Below, one piece after another: positions 1-6,834 of a stretch of DNA of 29,300 nt. Numbering within the stretch: position 1 is the first letter of the stretch; each line of letters begins with the position of its first letter. This DNA is from Brevundimonas sp. UBA7664. Its GTDB lineage: Bacteria; Pseudomonadota; Alphaproteobacteria; Caulobacterales; Caulobacteraceae. The position numbers were made by a program, and so were the translations under genes. The DNA is taken from positions 198 through 29,497 of the forward strand of contig NZ_DLHQ01000039.1 in the NCBI RefSeq assembly GCF_002483305.1, in the 5' to 3' direction. Under the pieces are notes generated by a model that saw only the letters and a program-made list of their open reading frames with translations, was not told the DNA's origin and searched no databases.

Positions 1-1065
1 CGCGGCTACCTGTCGCCCTACTTCATCACCAACGCCGACAAGATGGAGGTCCAGCTCGAGGAGCCTCTGATCATGCTGCACGAGAAGAAACTCTCGTCGC
101 TGCAGTCGATGCTGCCGATCCTGGAAGCCGTGGTCCAGAGCGGCCGCCCGCTGCTGATCATCGCCGAGGACATCGAGGGCGAGGCCCTGGCCACCCTGGT
201 CGTCAACAAGCTGCGCGGCGGCCTGCGCGTCGCCGCCGTCAAGGCCCCGGGCTTCGGCGACCGCCGCAAGTCCATGCTGGAGGACATCGCCGTCCTGACC
301 GGCGGCCAGGTCATCTCGGAAGACCTCGGCATCAAGCTCGAGAACGTCACCCTCGACATGCTCGGCAAGGCCAAGAAGGTCACCATCACCAAGGACGACA
401 CCACCATCGTGGACGGCGTTGGTGAGAAGGACGCGATCGAGGCCCGCATCGGCCAGATCAAGAAGCAGATCGAGGACACCTCGTCCGACTACGACAAGGA
501 AAAGCTGCAGGAACGTCTGGCCAAGCTGGCCGGCGGCGTCGCGGTCATCCGCGTCGGCGGCTCGACCGAGGTCGAGGTCAAGGAGAAGAAGGACCGCGTC
601 GACGACGCCCTGAACGCCACGCGTGCAGCCGTTGAAGAAGGCATCGTCCCCGGCGGCGGCATCGCCCTGCTGAAGGCGACCAAGGCGCTGGAAGGCCTGA
701 AAGGCGACAACGCCGACCAGACCGCCGGCATCGCCATCATCCGCCGCGCCATCCAGGCCCCGATCCGTCAGATCGTCGAGAACGCGGGCGTCGAAGGCTC
801 CATCGTCGTCGGCAAGGTGCTGGAAAACCCCTCGGCCACCTACGGCTTCAACGCCCAGACCGAGGAATACGTCGACATGATCCAGGCCGGCGTCATCGAC
901 CCCGCCAAGGTCGTGCGCACCGCCCTGCAGGACGCGGCCTCGGTCGCCGGCATCCTGATCACGACGGAAGCGGCCGTGGCTGACGCGCCGAAGAAGGCGG
1001 CCGCTGGCGGCGCCGGCGGCATGGGCGGCGGCGGCATGGGCGGCATGGGCGATATGGATTTCTGA
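1..1065 (+). CDS. groEL: Chaperonin GroEL, 3' part (5' end outside window)
   Basis: This is the 60-kDa chaperonin subunit, which forms double heptameric rings and folds cytosolic proteins in an ATP-dependent cycle with GroES. The frame is open from base 1 and begins RGYLSPYF, an apical-domain motif normally near residue 197, so about 193 N-terminal residues lie upstream. The visible 354 residues hold the rest of the apical domain (EKKLSSLQSMLPILE, KAPGFGDRRK), the intermediate domain (DALNATRAAVEEGIVPGGG) and the equatorial C-terminus. The protein ends in the typical Gly/Met-rich flexible tail finishing GGMGDMDF. The family's usual length is about 545 residues, which fits. A strong hairpin terminator follows directly. 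Regulation (CIRCE/heat shock) would be upstream of groES and cannot be seen here. A decayed second copy of the 3' end lies at 1836-1940. Confidence 0.98.
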   Translation, partial: RGYLSPYFITNADKMEVQLEEPLIMLHEKKLSSLQSMLPILEAVVQSGRPLLIIAEDIEGEALATLVVNKLRGGLRVAAVKAPGFGDRRKSMLEDIAVLTGGQVISEDLGIKLENVTLDMLGKAKKVTITKDDTTIVDGVGEKDAIEARIGQIKKQIEDTSSDYDKEKLQERLAKLAGGVAVIRVGGSTEVEVKEKKDRVDDALNATRAAVEEGIVPGGGIALLKATKALEGLKGDNADQTAGIAIIRRAIQAPIRQIVENAGVEGSIVVGKVLENPSATYGFNAQTEEYVDMIQAGVIDPAKVVRTALQDAASVAGILITTEAAVADAPKKAAAGGAGGMGGGGMGGMGDMDF

Positions 1066-1097
1066 TCCACGCTCAGTCGTCAGGCTGAACGAACGGG

Positions 1098-1128
1098 AAG
1101 GGCGGGGCCGCGAGGCTCCGCCCTTTTT
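1098..1128 (+). terminator. Rho-independent terminator of groEL
   Basis: A 12-bp stem (1098-1109 with 1114-1125, one G-T wobble) closes a GCGA loop and runs into a T tract ending at 1128. It starts 33 bp after the groEL stop and separates groEL from the higBA promoter. Confidence 0.85.
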
Positions 1129-1151
1129 CGTTGTCCGGGCCGCTCGTTTGT

Positions 1152-1166
1152 GTTCCTGTTTTGTTC
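1152..1166 (+). promoter_or_regulatory. LexA (SOS) box upstream of higBA
   Basis: The sequence GTTC-CTGTTTT-GTTC is a perfect match to the alphaproteobacterial SOS box, a direct repeat GTTC-N7-GTTC. It lies 48 bp before the higB start codon and just upstream of a candidate -10 element, GCAATATC at 1176-1183. That element matches six of the seven specified positions of the Caulobacter housekeeping -10 consensus GCTANAWC. LexA bound here would cover the -35 region. In Caulobacter crescentus a higBA module is known to be LexA-repressed and DNA-damage inducible, which supports the assignment. The box is read directly; binding is inferred. Confidence 0.75.
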
Positions 1167-1189
1167 CATTGGTGGGCAATATCAGGAGC

Positions 1190-1206
1190 GTAGCGTGTCG
1201 CGCTAC
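1190..1206. promoter_or_regulatory. Candidate HigA operator (palindrome)
   Basis: Inverted half-sites GTAGCG and CGCTAC are separated by 5 bp, between the candidate -10 element and the higB start codon. Antitoxins of this family autorepress by binding palindromes in their own promoters, so this is a plausible operator. No consensus is available to confirm it. Confidence 0.35.
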
Positions 1207-1214
1207 ACCGTGTT

Positions 1215-1496
1215 ATGATCCGGAGCTGGAAATCCCGCGACGCGCGGCTGGTCTTCGAGGGCCGCGCGCCGAAAGGCTTTCCGGCCGATCTGGTCCGGGC
1301 GACGCGGCGGCGGCTGGAACGGCTGGACGCCGCCGTCACCGTCGAGGACCTGCGCGCGCCGCCGGGCCACCGGCTGCACAGACTGGGCGCCGACCGCGCG
1401 GGACAGTGGTCGATCAGCGTCAACGACCAGTTCCGCATCTGCTTCGTCTGGGGCGACCACGGCCCGGAGCAGGTCGAGTTCGTGGACTATCACTGA
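1215..1496 (+). CDS. higB: HigB-family toxin (RelE/ParE superfamily mRNA interferase)
   Basis: The 93-residue protein has the HigB layout. It starts MIRSWKSRDAR, has the central segment PPGHRLHRLGADRAGQWSISV followed by NDQFRICF, and ends FVDYH. HigB toxins are ribosome-dependent ribonucleases that cleave mRNA during translation and arrest growth until HigA neutralises them. The toxin gene precedes the antitoxin gene, which is characteristic of hig modules and reverse to most TA pairs. The antitoxin follows 10 bp downstream. The ATG has no good Shine-Dalgarno at normal spacing (GGAG at 1184-1187 is too far), so translation may be weak or from a nearly leaderless mRNA. This start was chosen because it gives the family's usual N-terminus. 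An SOS box lies upstream. Confidence 0.92.
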   Translation: MIRSWKSRDARLVFEGRAPKGFPADLVRATRRRLERLDAAVTVEDLRAPPGHRLHRLGADRAGQWSISVNDQFRICFVWGDHGPEQVEFVDYH

Positions 1497-1506
1497 GGAC
1501 GCCGGG

Positions 1507-1824
1507 ATGACCGCCCACGATTACACGACCTTCGCCGAGCCCCTGGCCCATCCGGGCGCGCATCTGCGCGAGGACTTCCTGCCCGACTACGGCCTGACGC
1601 CCGGCGCCCTGGCCCGGGCCATGGGGCTGAAGGACCGGACGCGGATCGAGCGGCTGGTGCGCGAGCAGCAGCCGGTGACCTCGGACACGGCCCTGCGGCT
1701 GGCGCGGGTGTTCGGGACGACGGCGGAGTTCTGGATGAACCTGCAGACGCAGCATGATCTGTCGAAGGCGGCGATCGCGGGGCGGGAGGAGTTGGCGAAG
1801 ATTGAGCCGTTGCGGGCGGCGTAG
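1507..1824 (+). CDS. higA: HigA-family antitoxin (XRE-type HTH)
   Basis: The 105-residue protein matches HigA antitoxins: HPGAHLREDFLPDYGL at residues 15-30, a helix-turn-helix around residues 30-60 (LTPGALARAMGL ... RIERLVREQQPV), then DTALRLARVFGT and EFWMNLQTQHDL. It should neutralise HigB by direct binding and repress the higBA promoter. It is preceded by GAGGA at 1495-1499 at good spacing, so translation is coupled to higB, whose stop codon is 10 bp upstream. The stop at 1822-1824 is followed within a dozen bases by a relic of a groEL 3' end. Confidence 0.94.
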   Translation: MTAHDYTTFAEPLAHPGAHLREDFLPDYGLTPGALARAMGLKDRTRIERLVREQQPVTSDTALRLARVFGTTAEFWMNLQTQHDLSKAAIAGREELAKIEPLRAA

Positions 1825-1835
1825 GGGGGGGCGGG

Positions 1836-1940
1836 CTGGCCGGCATACTGAACATCCCCTCAGCGGCCGTGGCTAATGCGCCGGAGAAATCGCCGGGCAC
1901 CGACGCCGGCTCCATGGGTGGCGGCGGCATAGCCTTCTGA
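1836..1940 (+). pseudogene. Decayed relic of a second groEL 3' end
   Basis: In-frame translation gives LAGILNIPSAAVANAPEK, then a Gly-rich stretch with MGGGGI, then AF and a TGA stop. This lines up with the true groEL end, VAGILITTEAAVADAPKK, a Gly-rich tail with MGGGGM, then DF and TGA. Both are followed by TCC after the stop. The relic keeps about 34 codons with many substitutions and has no start. It is followed by its own hairpin terminator, as groEL is. It may descend from a duplicated groEL, or from the 3' end displaced when the higBA DNA entered. Confidence 0.8.
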
Positions 1941-2023
1941 TCCGAACGGAGGCGGGCGTCAGCCCGCTTCGGCACGGCCCCGGCGGTAGCCCGGGACGGG
2001 AGTTCAGTTCGCTGAGGTGAAGC

Positions 2024-2060
2024 AGAGGGCGGGTCCGGAGATGGCCCGCCCTCTTGTTTT
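2024..2060 (+). terminator. Rho-independent terminator behind the groEL relic
   Basis: A 10-bp perfect stem (2024-2033 with 2045-2054) is followed by TGTTTT. The stem core GAGGGCGGG resembles the groEL terminator stem, so this may be the terminator of the duplicated groEL tail. It now ends higBA transcripts. Confidence 0.75.
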
Positions 2061-2157
2061 AACGCGGACTGCCTAACTCAGTGCACCGCTGAACTGGAAT
2101 GCACGCGCGTTGCCGCAAATCGAATCGTATTAGTGAAGGTGTGGGGGGAGCGGAAAG

Positions 2158-3984
2158 ATGACGGTTCAGCGCTTTCTTAAGCAAATGGCGACCGCATGCG
2201 CGGGGAAGGCGGCCCGATTTATAGGCCTGTATACGAGTCGAGAATGGCTCCTATTGGTGCTTCCGTTCGCCATCTTCGTATCGTTCGTTGTCGGCGTTGG
2301 CCCTCAATTTCAAGTAGCCGCCCTGTCCCTGTTAGATTCGGGCGCTCCAAGCTACTTTGAAGCTGCATATCAGAACAGCATACCGGTATTTCCAGATTTG
2401 GGTGTTTGGCTCCTCGCGTCAGCGAATGTGCCGACAATAGTTATAGCTCTTATTGTCAGCATCTACTCACTAAGAGCAAGGAAATTGAAATCAGTCCTAG
2501 TCTCAGTGGCGATTTCATTGTGGATTTCATACTCTATATTTGATACCGCCGTTATTCTGTTCAGCGACAGTATAGATATGGGCAGTATTTTATTAAATAT
2601 TGCATCAAATTTGGTCGGCGGCGTTATACTGGCTGCGCTATCGGCGATAGTTCTTTCCCTATACCGCACATTAAAACAACTTTCTGACGGTATGGGGTAC
2701 ATATCAATGATTACCCCTTGCATATCTCTCATAGCGAGCGGATTAATCGTCTCAAGCTTGATCCACTTAACTAGCAGAATTCTTTACAATCCAATACCTA
2801 TTGAAGTAACTCTGGAATCTGAAGGCGCGCTGTCTGCATTCTATGCGACAACTTCAAGACCTCCTCGCAAAGACGATGAAGATCCGACAGAAGAATTTAG
2901 CTGGATCGGCAATCATCCAATCACGAGCCGAGTTATCGTGGAGCCGTTCCGTTCAAATCCAAAAGCTGCCTGGAGAAAAGGCGCTGGCGATCGTCACTTT
3001 CGCGTGGAGGTTCGTCTATTTGCAGATTGCTTTGGGGGAGCGAGTGAGAGGAGAGCCGCCGAGGGAACCCCATTTCTGTCAGTTAACGATGCGCAGAGCT
3101 TTGATATCGCGCTCCTTGAGGGTCCGTCGGCATTGATAATTGTGCCAGAGAATGGGGCAACATACACACAGCATGGTTATGGTTCAGGAATCGTCTTCAC
3201 TTCCTCTACCGTCAATGACGGTGAAACAACTCGATCGCTTAGTGTTACGACTATCGACAACGAAATTGGGCTGATTTCAAGCTTTCGAGACAGCACGGTG
3301 TTTGTAGTGCGTCCGGCCTTATTCGACTTTGACCGAGAGGTCATGGCCCCGGCTGGAAAAGCCGTCGAGTTCTCCTTGGACGGCAAGAGCTACAGGCTAC
3401 AAGCCTTGCCTGTGCCAAGGGAGCGATACGATGAGGCACCGAGGTGCCGAAATGTTTCCGGTAATATCTCAGAGGGGGGCGGCGGAGCGCTTACGCTGGA
3501 CGATCCTGTCGTCGTCCTAGAACTGATATTCAGCGTCATTGCCGGACCTGAGGAATTGCGGGCTTTTGAGAGAGGGGGGCATCAACTGACCATCCCCCCC
3601 TTCAGCGGCAACCTGATGATCAGCGATGCAGGTGATGATCGAGGTTCGGGGACATCCGCGGGTCTTGGCCGACTCTCTGGCCGGACCACGAAAGGCACTC
3701 TAACCGTCGATGGAACGACAACAACCTTGACCAATCGAGATACCATCAACCTGACGGGCCGGCTAAACTCCGTGCATCTGGACGACCGGACGATTGTCTC
3801 TGGAACGGCCGACACGGCGTGGCGTAACCAAACCCGTCTCAATCGGACGAAATGGGAACGCCTCTCGTCCGATTGGCAGCTTTGGATCATCGGCGGGCTC
3901 TGCGGGGCCCTCGTCGCGGCATGGGGGTTCGGACGGAAGTTCATAACCGACGTCCTGGAGGAAGACGTTCAGAGTTGGATTTGA
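2158..3984 (+). CDS. Unrecognised membrane protein, 608 aa, AT-richer than its surroundings
   Basis: I do not recognise this protein. It has five likely transmembrane segments in the first third (about residues 30-47, 84-104, 112-135, 143-168 and 182-206). A large polar domain of about 360 residues follows, rich in beta-type sequence and Thr/Ser/Gly, and a single C-terminal segment sits at about 575-593 before a short charged tail (FGRKFITDVLEEDV). With an even number of segments both ends lie on the same side. The polar domain could be periplasmic or cytoplasmic. The ATG follows a strong purine tract (GGGGGGAG). Codon use is unlike the rest of the window, with many TTA, ATA, AGA and AGT codons, especially in the first 1 kb, which suggests horizontal acquisition. 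It stands alone on its strand, after the groEL relic and before a repeat-rich non-coding stretch. No catalytic motif was found. Confidence 0.85.
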   Translation: MTVQRFLKQMATACAGKAARFIGLYTSREWLLLVLPFAIFVSFVVGVGPQFQVAALSLLDSGAPSYFEAAYQNSIPVFPDLGVWLLASANVPTIVIALIVSIYSLRARKLKSVLVSVAISLWISYSIFDTAVILFSDSIDMGSILLNIASNLVGGVILAALSAIVLSLYRTLKQLSDGMGYISMITPCISLIASGLIVSSLIHLTSRILYNPIPIEVTLESEGALSAFYATTSRPPRKDDEDPTEEFSWIGNHPITSRVIVEPFRSNPKAAWRKGAGDRHFRVEVRLFADCFGGASERRAAEGTPFLSVNDAQSFDIALLEGPSALIIVPENGATYTQHGYGSGIVFTSSTVNDGETTRSLSVTTIDNEIGLISSFRDSTVFVVRPALFDFDREVMAPAGKAVEFSLDGKSYRLQALPVPRERYDEAPRCRNVSGNISEGGGGALTLDDPVVVLELIFSVIAGPEELRAFERGGHQLTIPPFSGNLMISDAGDDRGSGTSAGLGRLSGRTTKGTLTVDGTTTTLTNRDTINLTGRLNSVHLDDRTIVSGTADTAWRNQTRLNRTKWERLSSDWQLWIIGGLCGALVAAWGFGRKFITDVLEEDVQSWI

Positions 3985-4569
3985 GATCGACTGCGACGGG
4001 CTTACCGGCGTCGGGTGCCGTGACCCTCTGCTCACAATCCCGAAATCATAGTCGGGTTCGGCGGGAAACGCCGGTCGTCTCAAGACACTGACGGCTTCTC
4101 GCGGCGATCAGCCAAGCGCAGGAGCCCTCACCGCGCGAGGCAGTCAAGTCTGCTGAGAGCCACCCGCCCCGGCGCGCCTCAAGGACGCTGCGCGCCGCTC
4201 GCGCGGCAGGCCGGGACGGCCTGTCCTTGACCCGCGCCGGGTCGGGCGACCGGGGCTGGGCGTGTCGGGTGCGCGGGGCGCGCCGATCCTTGGGATATCT
4301 GGCTTTTTAGAACCGCTCATCCCGGCGAAAGCCGGGACCCAGGGCTTTTGGTGATGGCGGGTCGTGCCTGGAACGCGCCCGGTCGTCCTGAAACGCCGGC
4401 GACAAGCTGGACAGGACTGGGTCCCGGCTTTCGCCGGGATGAGCGGATTGTGGGGTGCGCGCGGGACCGGGGTGCGGGGGCGGGTGCGGGCGCCGCGGGG
4501 GCCTGCAACCGTTTGGGGGAAGGGGCGTTCTCCCCGGTCACATGGCGACGCTTGTGAGGGGGAAGGCGC
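3985..4569. other. Gene-free stretch with inverted repeats
   Basis: No convincing gene was found in these 585 bases. The frames here have no start-RBS pair and no family resemblance. The stretch contains an imperfect inverted repeat (4171-4186 with 4223-4238, cores TCAAGGAC and GTCCTTGA) and a long perfect inverted repeat element at 4313-4446. Several smaller palindromes lie in 3990-4070 but do not fold into a tRNA cloverleaf by eye. Confidence 0.6.
4313..4446. repeat. Inverted-repeat element, 30-bp perfect arms
   Basis: The arm at 4313-4342 is the exact reverse complement of 4417-4446. Each arm also carries an inner palindrome (CCCGGC-GAAA-GCCGGG). The arms flank a 74-bp centre. Arms of this type, which translate as PAKAGTQ or VPAFAGM, are scattered as interspersed palindromic repeats in many proteobacterial genomes. 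No transposase is nearby. It could be a non-autonomous REP/MITE-like element. Confidence 0.8.
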
Positions 4570-6286
4570 TTGTTCTGTCGGGAGAGACGAGGTGCGGTGG
4601 CGGCGGCGGCCTTGCTGTGCGCCGTTCCGGCGGCGGCGCAGGCCCGCGCGCCCGGCCACGACGAGGTCGTGACCCGGGGCCAGAGCCTCGGCGGCCCGGG
4701 CGATCCCGGAGTCCAGGACCTGGCGCGGATGTCGCTGGAAGAACTGGCCATGGTCGAGGTGGTCTCGGTGTCGCGACGGCCCGAGGCCCTGGCCGATGCG
4801 GCGGCGGCCATCTTCGTCATCTCGGCCGAGGACATCCGGCGCTCGGGCGCGACCAGCCTGCCCGAGGTGCTGCGGCTGGCCCCCAATCTGAACGTGCAGC
4901 GGGTCAATTCGGTCGACTATGCGATCAGCGCGCGCGGGTTCAACGGCTATGAGACCTCCAACAAGCTGCTGGTCATGGTCGACGGGCGCAGCCTGTATTC
5001 GACCCTGAGCTCGGGCGTGTTCTGGGACGCGCGCGACCTGATGCTGGAGGACATCGAGCGGATCGAGGTGATCAGCGGGCCGGGCGGGGCGCTGTACGGG
5101 TCGAACGCCATGAACGGGGTGATCAACATCATCACCCGGTCGGCCCGGGAGACCGTGGGGACGCTGGTCAGCGTGGGGACCGGCAATGAGGAGACGACCT
5201 TCGCCGTGCGCCACGGAGGGCGGCTGGGCGAGGCGGGGGGCTGGCGGGCCTATCTGATCGGGGCGGCGCGCGACGACAGCTTCCGCCTGACCGGCGGCGA
5301 CGCCACCGATGCGGCTGAAGCCCTGCGCGGCGGGGCGCGACTGGACTGGCACGCCGGGGTCAATGAACTGACGCTGCAGGGCGATGTGTTCGACAATGAG
5401 GTGACGGTCAACGAGGACTTTTCGGGCACGGAGACGCGGGTCAGCGGACACAATCTCCTCGGGCGATGGGCGCGGCCGCTGGCGGGCGGGCAGCTGCCAG
5501 ATCGCCCTGACCGACAGTTTGACGCTGACGCTGGGGGCCAAATACGAGGACAACAGTTTCTCGGGCGAGGAATTCCTGCCCAACGTCCGGCTGGGCTGGA
5601 AGCGGCCCGGCGGGGATCTGGTCTGGGCCGCGATCAGCCGCGCCAGCCGCACCCCGAACCGGATCGAGCGCGGCCTGACCCTGCCCGGGTTTCTGGTCGG
5701 CGGCGAGTTCCAGTCGGAAACGCTGACGGCGTACGAACTGGGCTACCGGGCCAATCCCCTGCCCCGGGCCTCGTTCTCGGTCTCGGCCTTCTACAATGTC
5801 TATGACGACCTGCGGACCACCTCGCTGAACCCGGCCACCTTCCTGCCGCTGACCTTCACCAACGGCGGCGCGGGCGAGGCCTGGGGGGTCGAGGCCTGGG
5901 GCAGCTATGATGTGACCGACCGCTGGCGGCTCAGCGCGGGGCTGAGCACGCTGGAGAAGGATTTCTCGGCCCCGCCGGCGGCGCTGGACATCTCGGGCCT
6001 GGCCTCGGTCGGCGACGATCCGGGCTATCAGGTCCTGGTGCGGTCGCAGTCGCGGATCTCGGACGACCTGGACCTGGACCTGAGCCTGCGGGCGGTCGAT
6101 GCGCTGGCGACCGTGGACAGCTATGTCGAGGCCGATGTGCGGCTGGGCTGGCGTCTGACCGAGACGCTGGAGCTGTCGGCGACCGGCCGGAACCTGATCG
6201 AGGACCGGCGGGTCGAAACCGGCGATCCGGTCCGGCGGCGGGCCTTCGGCCGCAGCGTCTTCGCCGCCCTGCGCGTGAGCTTCTGA
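4570..6286 (+). pseudogene. TonB-dependent receptor, disrupted by internal deletion and frameshift
   Basis: TonB-dependent receptors are outer-membrane barrels that import siderophores or other ligands. The first part, from a TTG at 4570 (good SD, GAGGGGGAAGG), has a signal peptide ending near AAAQA. The plug domain follows (SLEELAMVEVVSVSRRPEAL, RRSGATSLPEVLRLAPN, VDGRSLYSTLSSGVFW, ERIEVISGPGGALYG, NGVINIITR), then early barrel strands to about GRWARPLAGG near 5490. Homology resumes in another frame from about 5500 (QIALTDSLTLTLGAKYEDN) and runs through VSRA-type strands (ISRASRTPNRIE) to the C-terminal ...FAALRVSF at 6286. Roughly 120-150 residues expected between the halves are missing. 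The two open frames are 4570-5805 and about 5462-6286. The gene is probably non-functional unless this is an assembly error. The next gene begins 2 bp after the stop. Confidence 0.8.
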
Positions 6287-6287
6287 G

Positions 6288-6833
6288 ATGGACCGGGAGG
6301 GGCGGCTCGTCGCGATCCTCGTGGCCGTCGCCTGGGTCCTCGCGGGTCCGGCGGCGGCGGCGACTGTCCTGCCCCAGAGCCCGCTCGAATATGCGGTCAA
6401 GGCCAACTATCTGGTCCGGTTCACCGCCTTCGTGGAATGGCCGCCGCGGGCGTTCGCCGACGCCCGCGCGCCGGTGGTGATCTGCGTCGCCGGCCGCGAT
6501 CCCTTCGGTGCGACCCTGGACCGGGCGGCGCGGGGCCAGACGGCCTATGGACGCCCCCTCGCCGTGCGCCGCCCGGCGACGCGGGAGGCGACCGCCGGCT
6601 GCCATATCCTCTACGCCGGAGCCGGGGCCGAGACCCTGATCCCCGCGGCGGCCGGCCAGACCGGCCTGCTGCTGGTGACGGACTCGGCCATCGCGCCGGA
6701 GCGCGGCATGGTCCATTTCGTGCTCAGCGACGCCCGCGTGCGGTTCCACATCGACCAGCAGGCGGCGACGCGCAGCGGCCTGGCGATCAGTTCGCGCCTG
6801 CTGAACCTCGCCCTGTCCGTGCGGGCGGGCTGA
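6288..6833 (+). CDS. YfiR-family periplasmic protein (DUF4154)
   Basis: The 181-residue protein has an N-terminal signal peptide (hydrophobic stretch to about residue 25, ...GPAAAA). The YfiR/DUF4154 pattern follows: EYAVKANYLVRFTAFVEWPP, VVICVAGRDPFG, the CHILYAG strand, LLVTDSAIAPERGMVHFVL and a C-terminal SSRLLNLALSV. In Pseudomonas, YfiR is the periplasmic repressor of the membrane diguanylate cyclase YfiN. Here the neighbour one base downstream is a histidine kinase with a YfiN-like sensor half, so this protein probably controls that kinase. The start lies 1 bp after the receptor-gene stop (TGAGATG) and the stop 1 bp before the kinase start, so all three genes are translationally coupled. 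Confidence 0.9.
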   Translation: MDREGRLVAILVAVAWVLAGPAAAATVLPQSPLEYAVKANYLVRFTAFVEWPPRAFADARAPVVICVAGRDPFGATLDRAARGQTAYGRPLAVRRPATREATAGCHILYAGAGAETLIPAAAGQTGLLLVTDSAIAPERGMVHFVLSDARVRFHIDQQAATRSGLAISSRLLNLALSVRAG

Positions 6834-6834
6834 G

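Noticed and set aside
3985..4140. Possible tRNA or small structured RNA
   Set aside because: There are several short inverted repeats (CCGGCG/CGCCGG, CCCGA/TCGGG) but no cloverleaf with a T-loop GTTCRA or CCA end could be assembled by eye.
4144..5652. A long minus-strand open frame across the inverted repeat and the receptor gene
   Set aside because: It consists of Arg/Pro/Ala-rich shadow sequence plus a translation of the repeat arms, and the opposite strand encodes clear TonB-receptor motifs.
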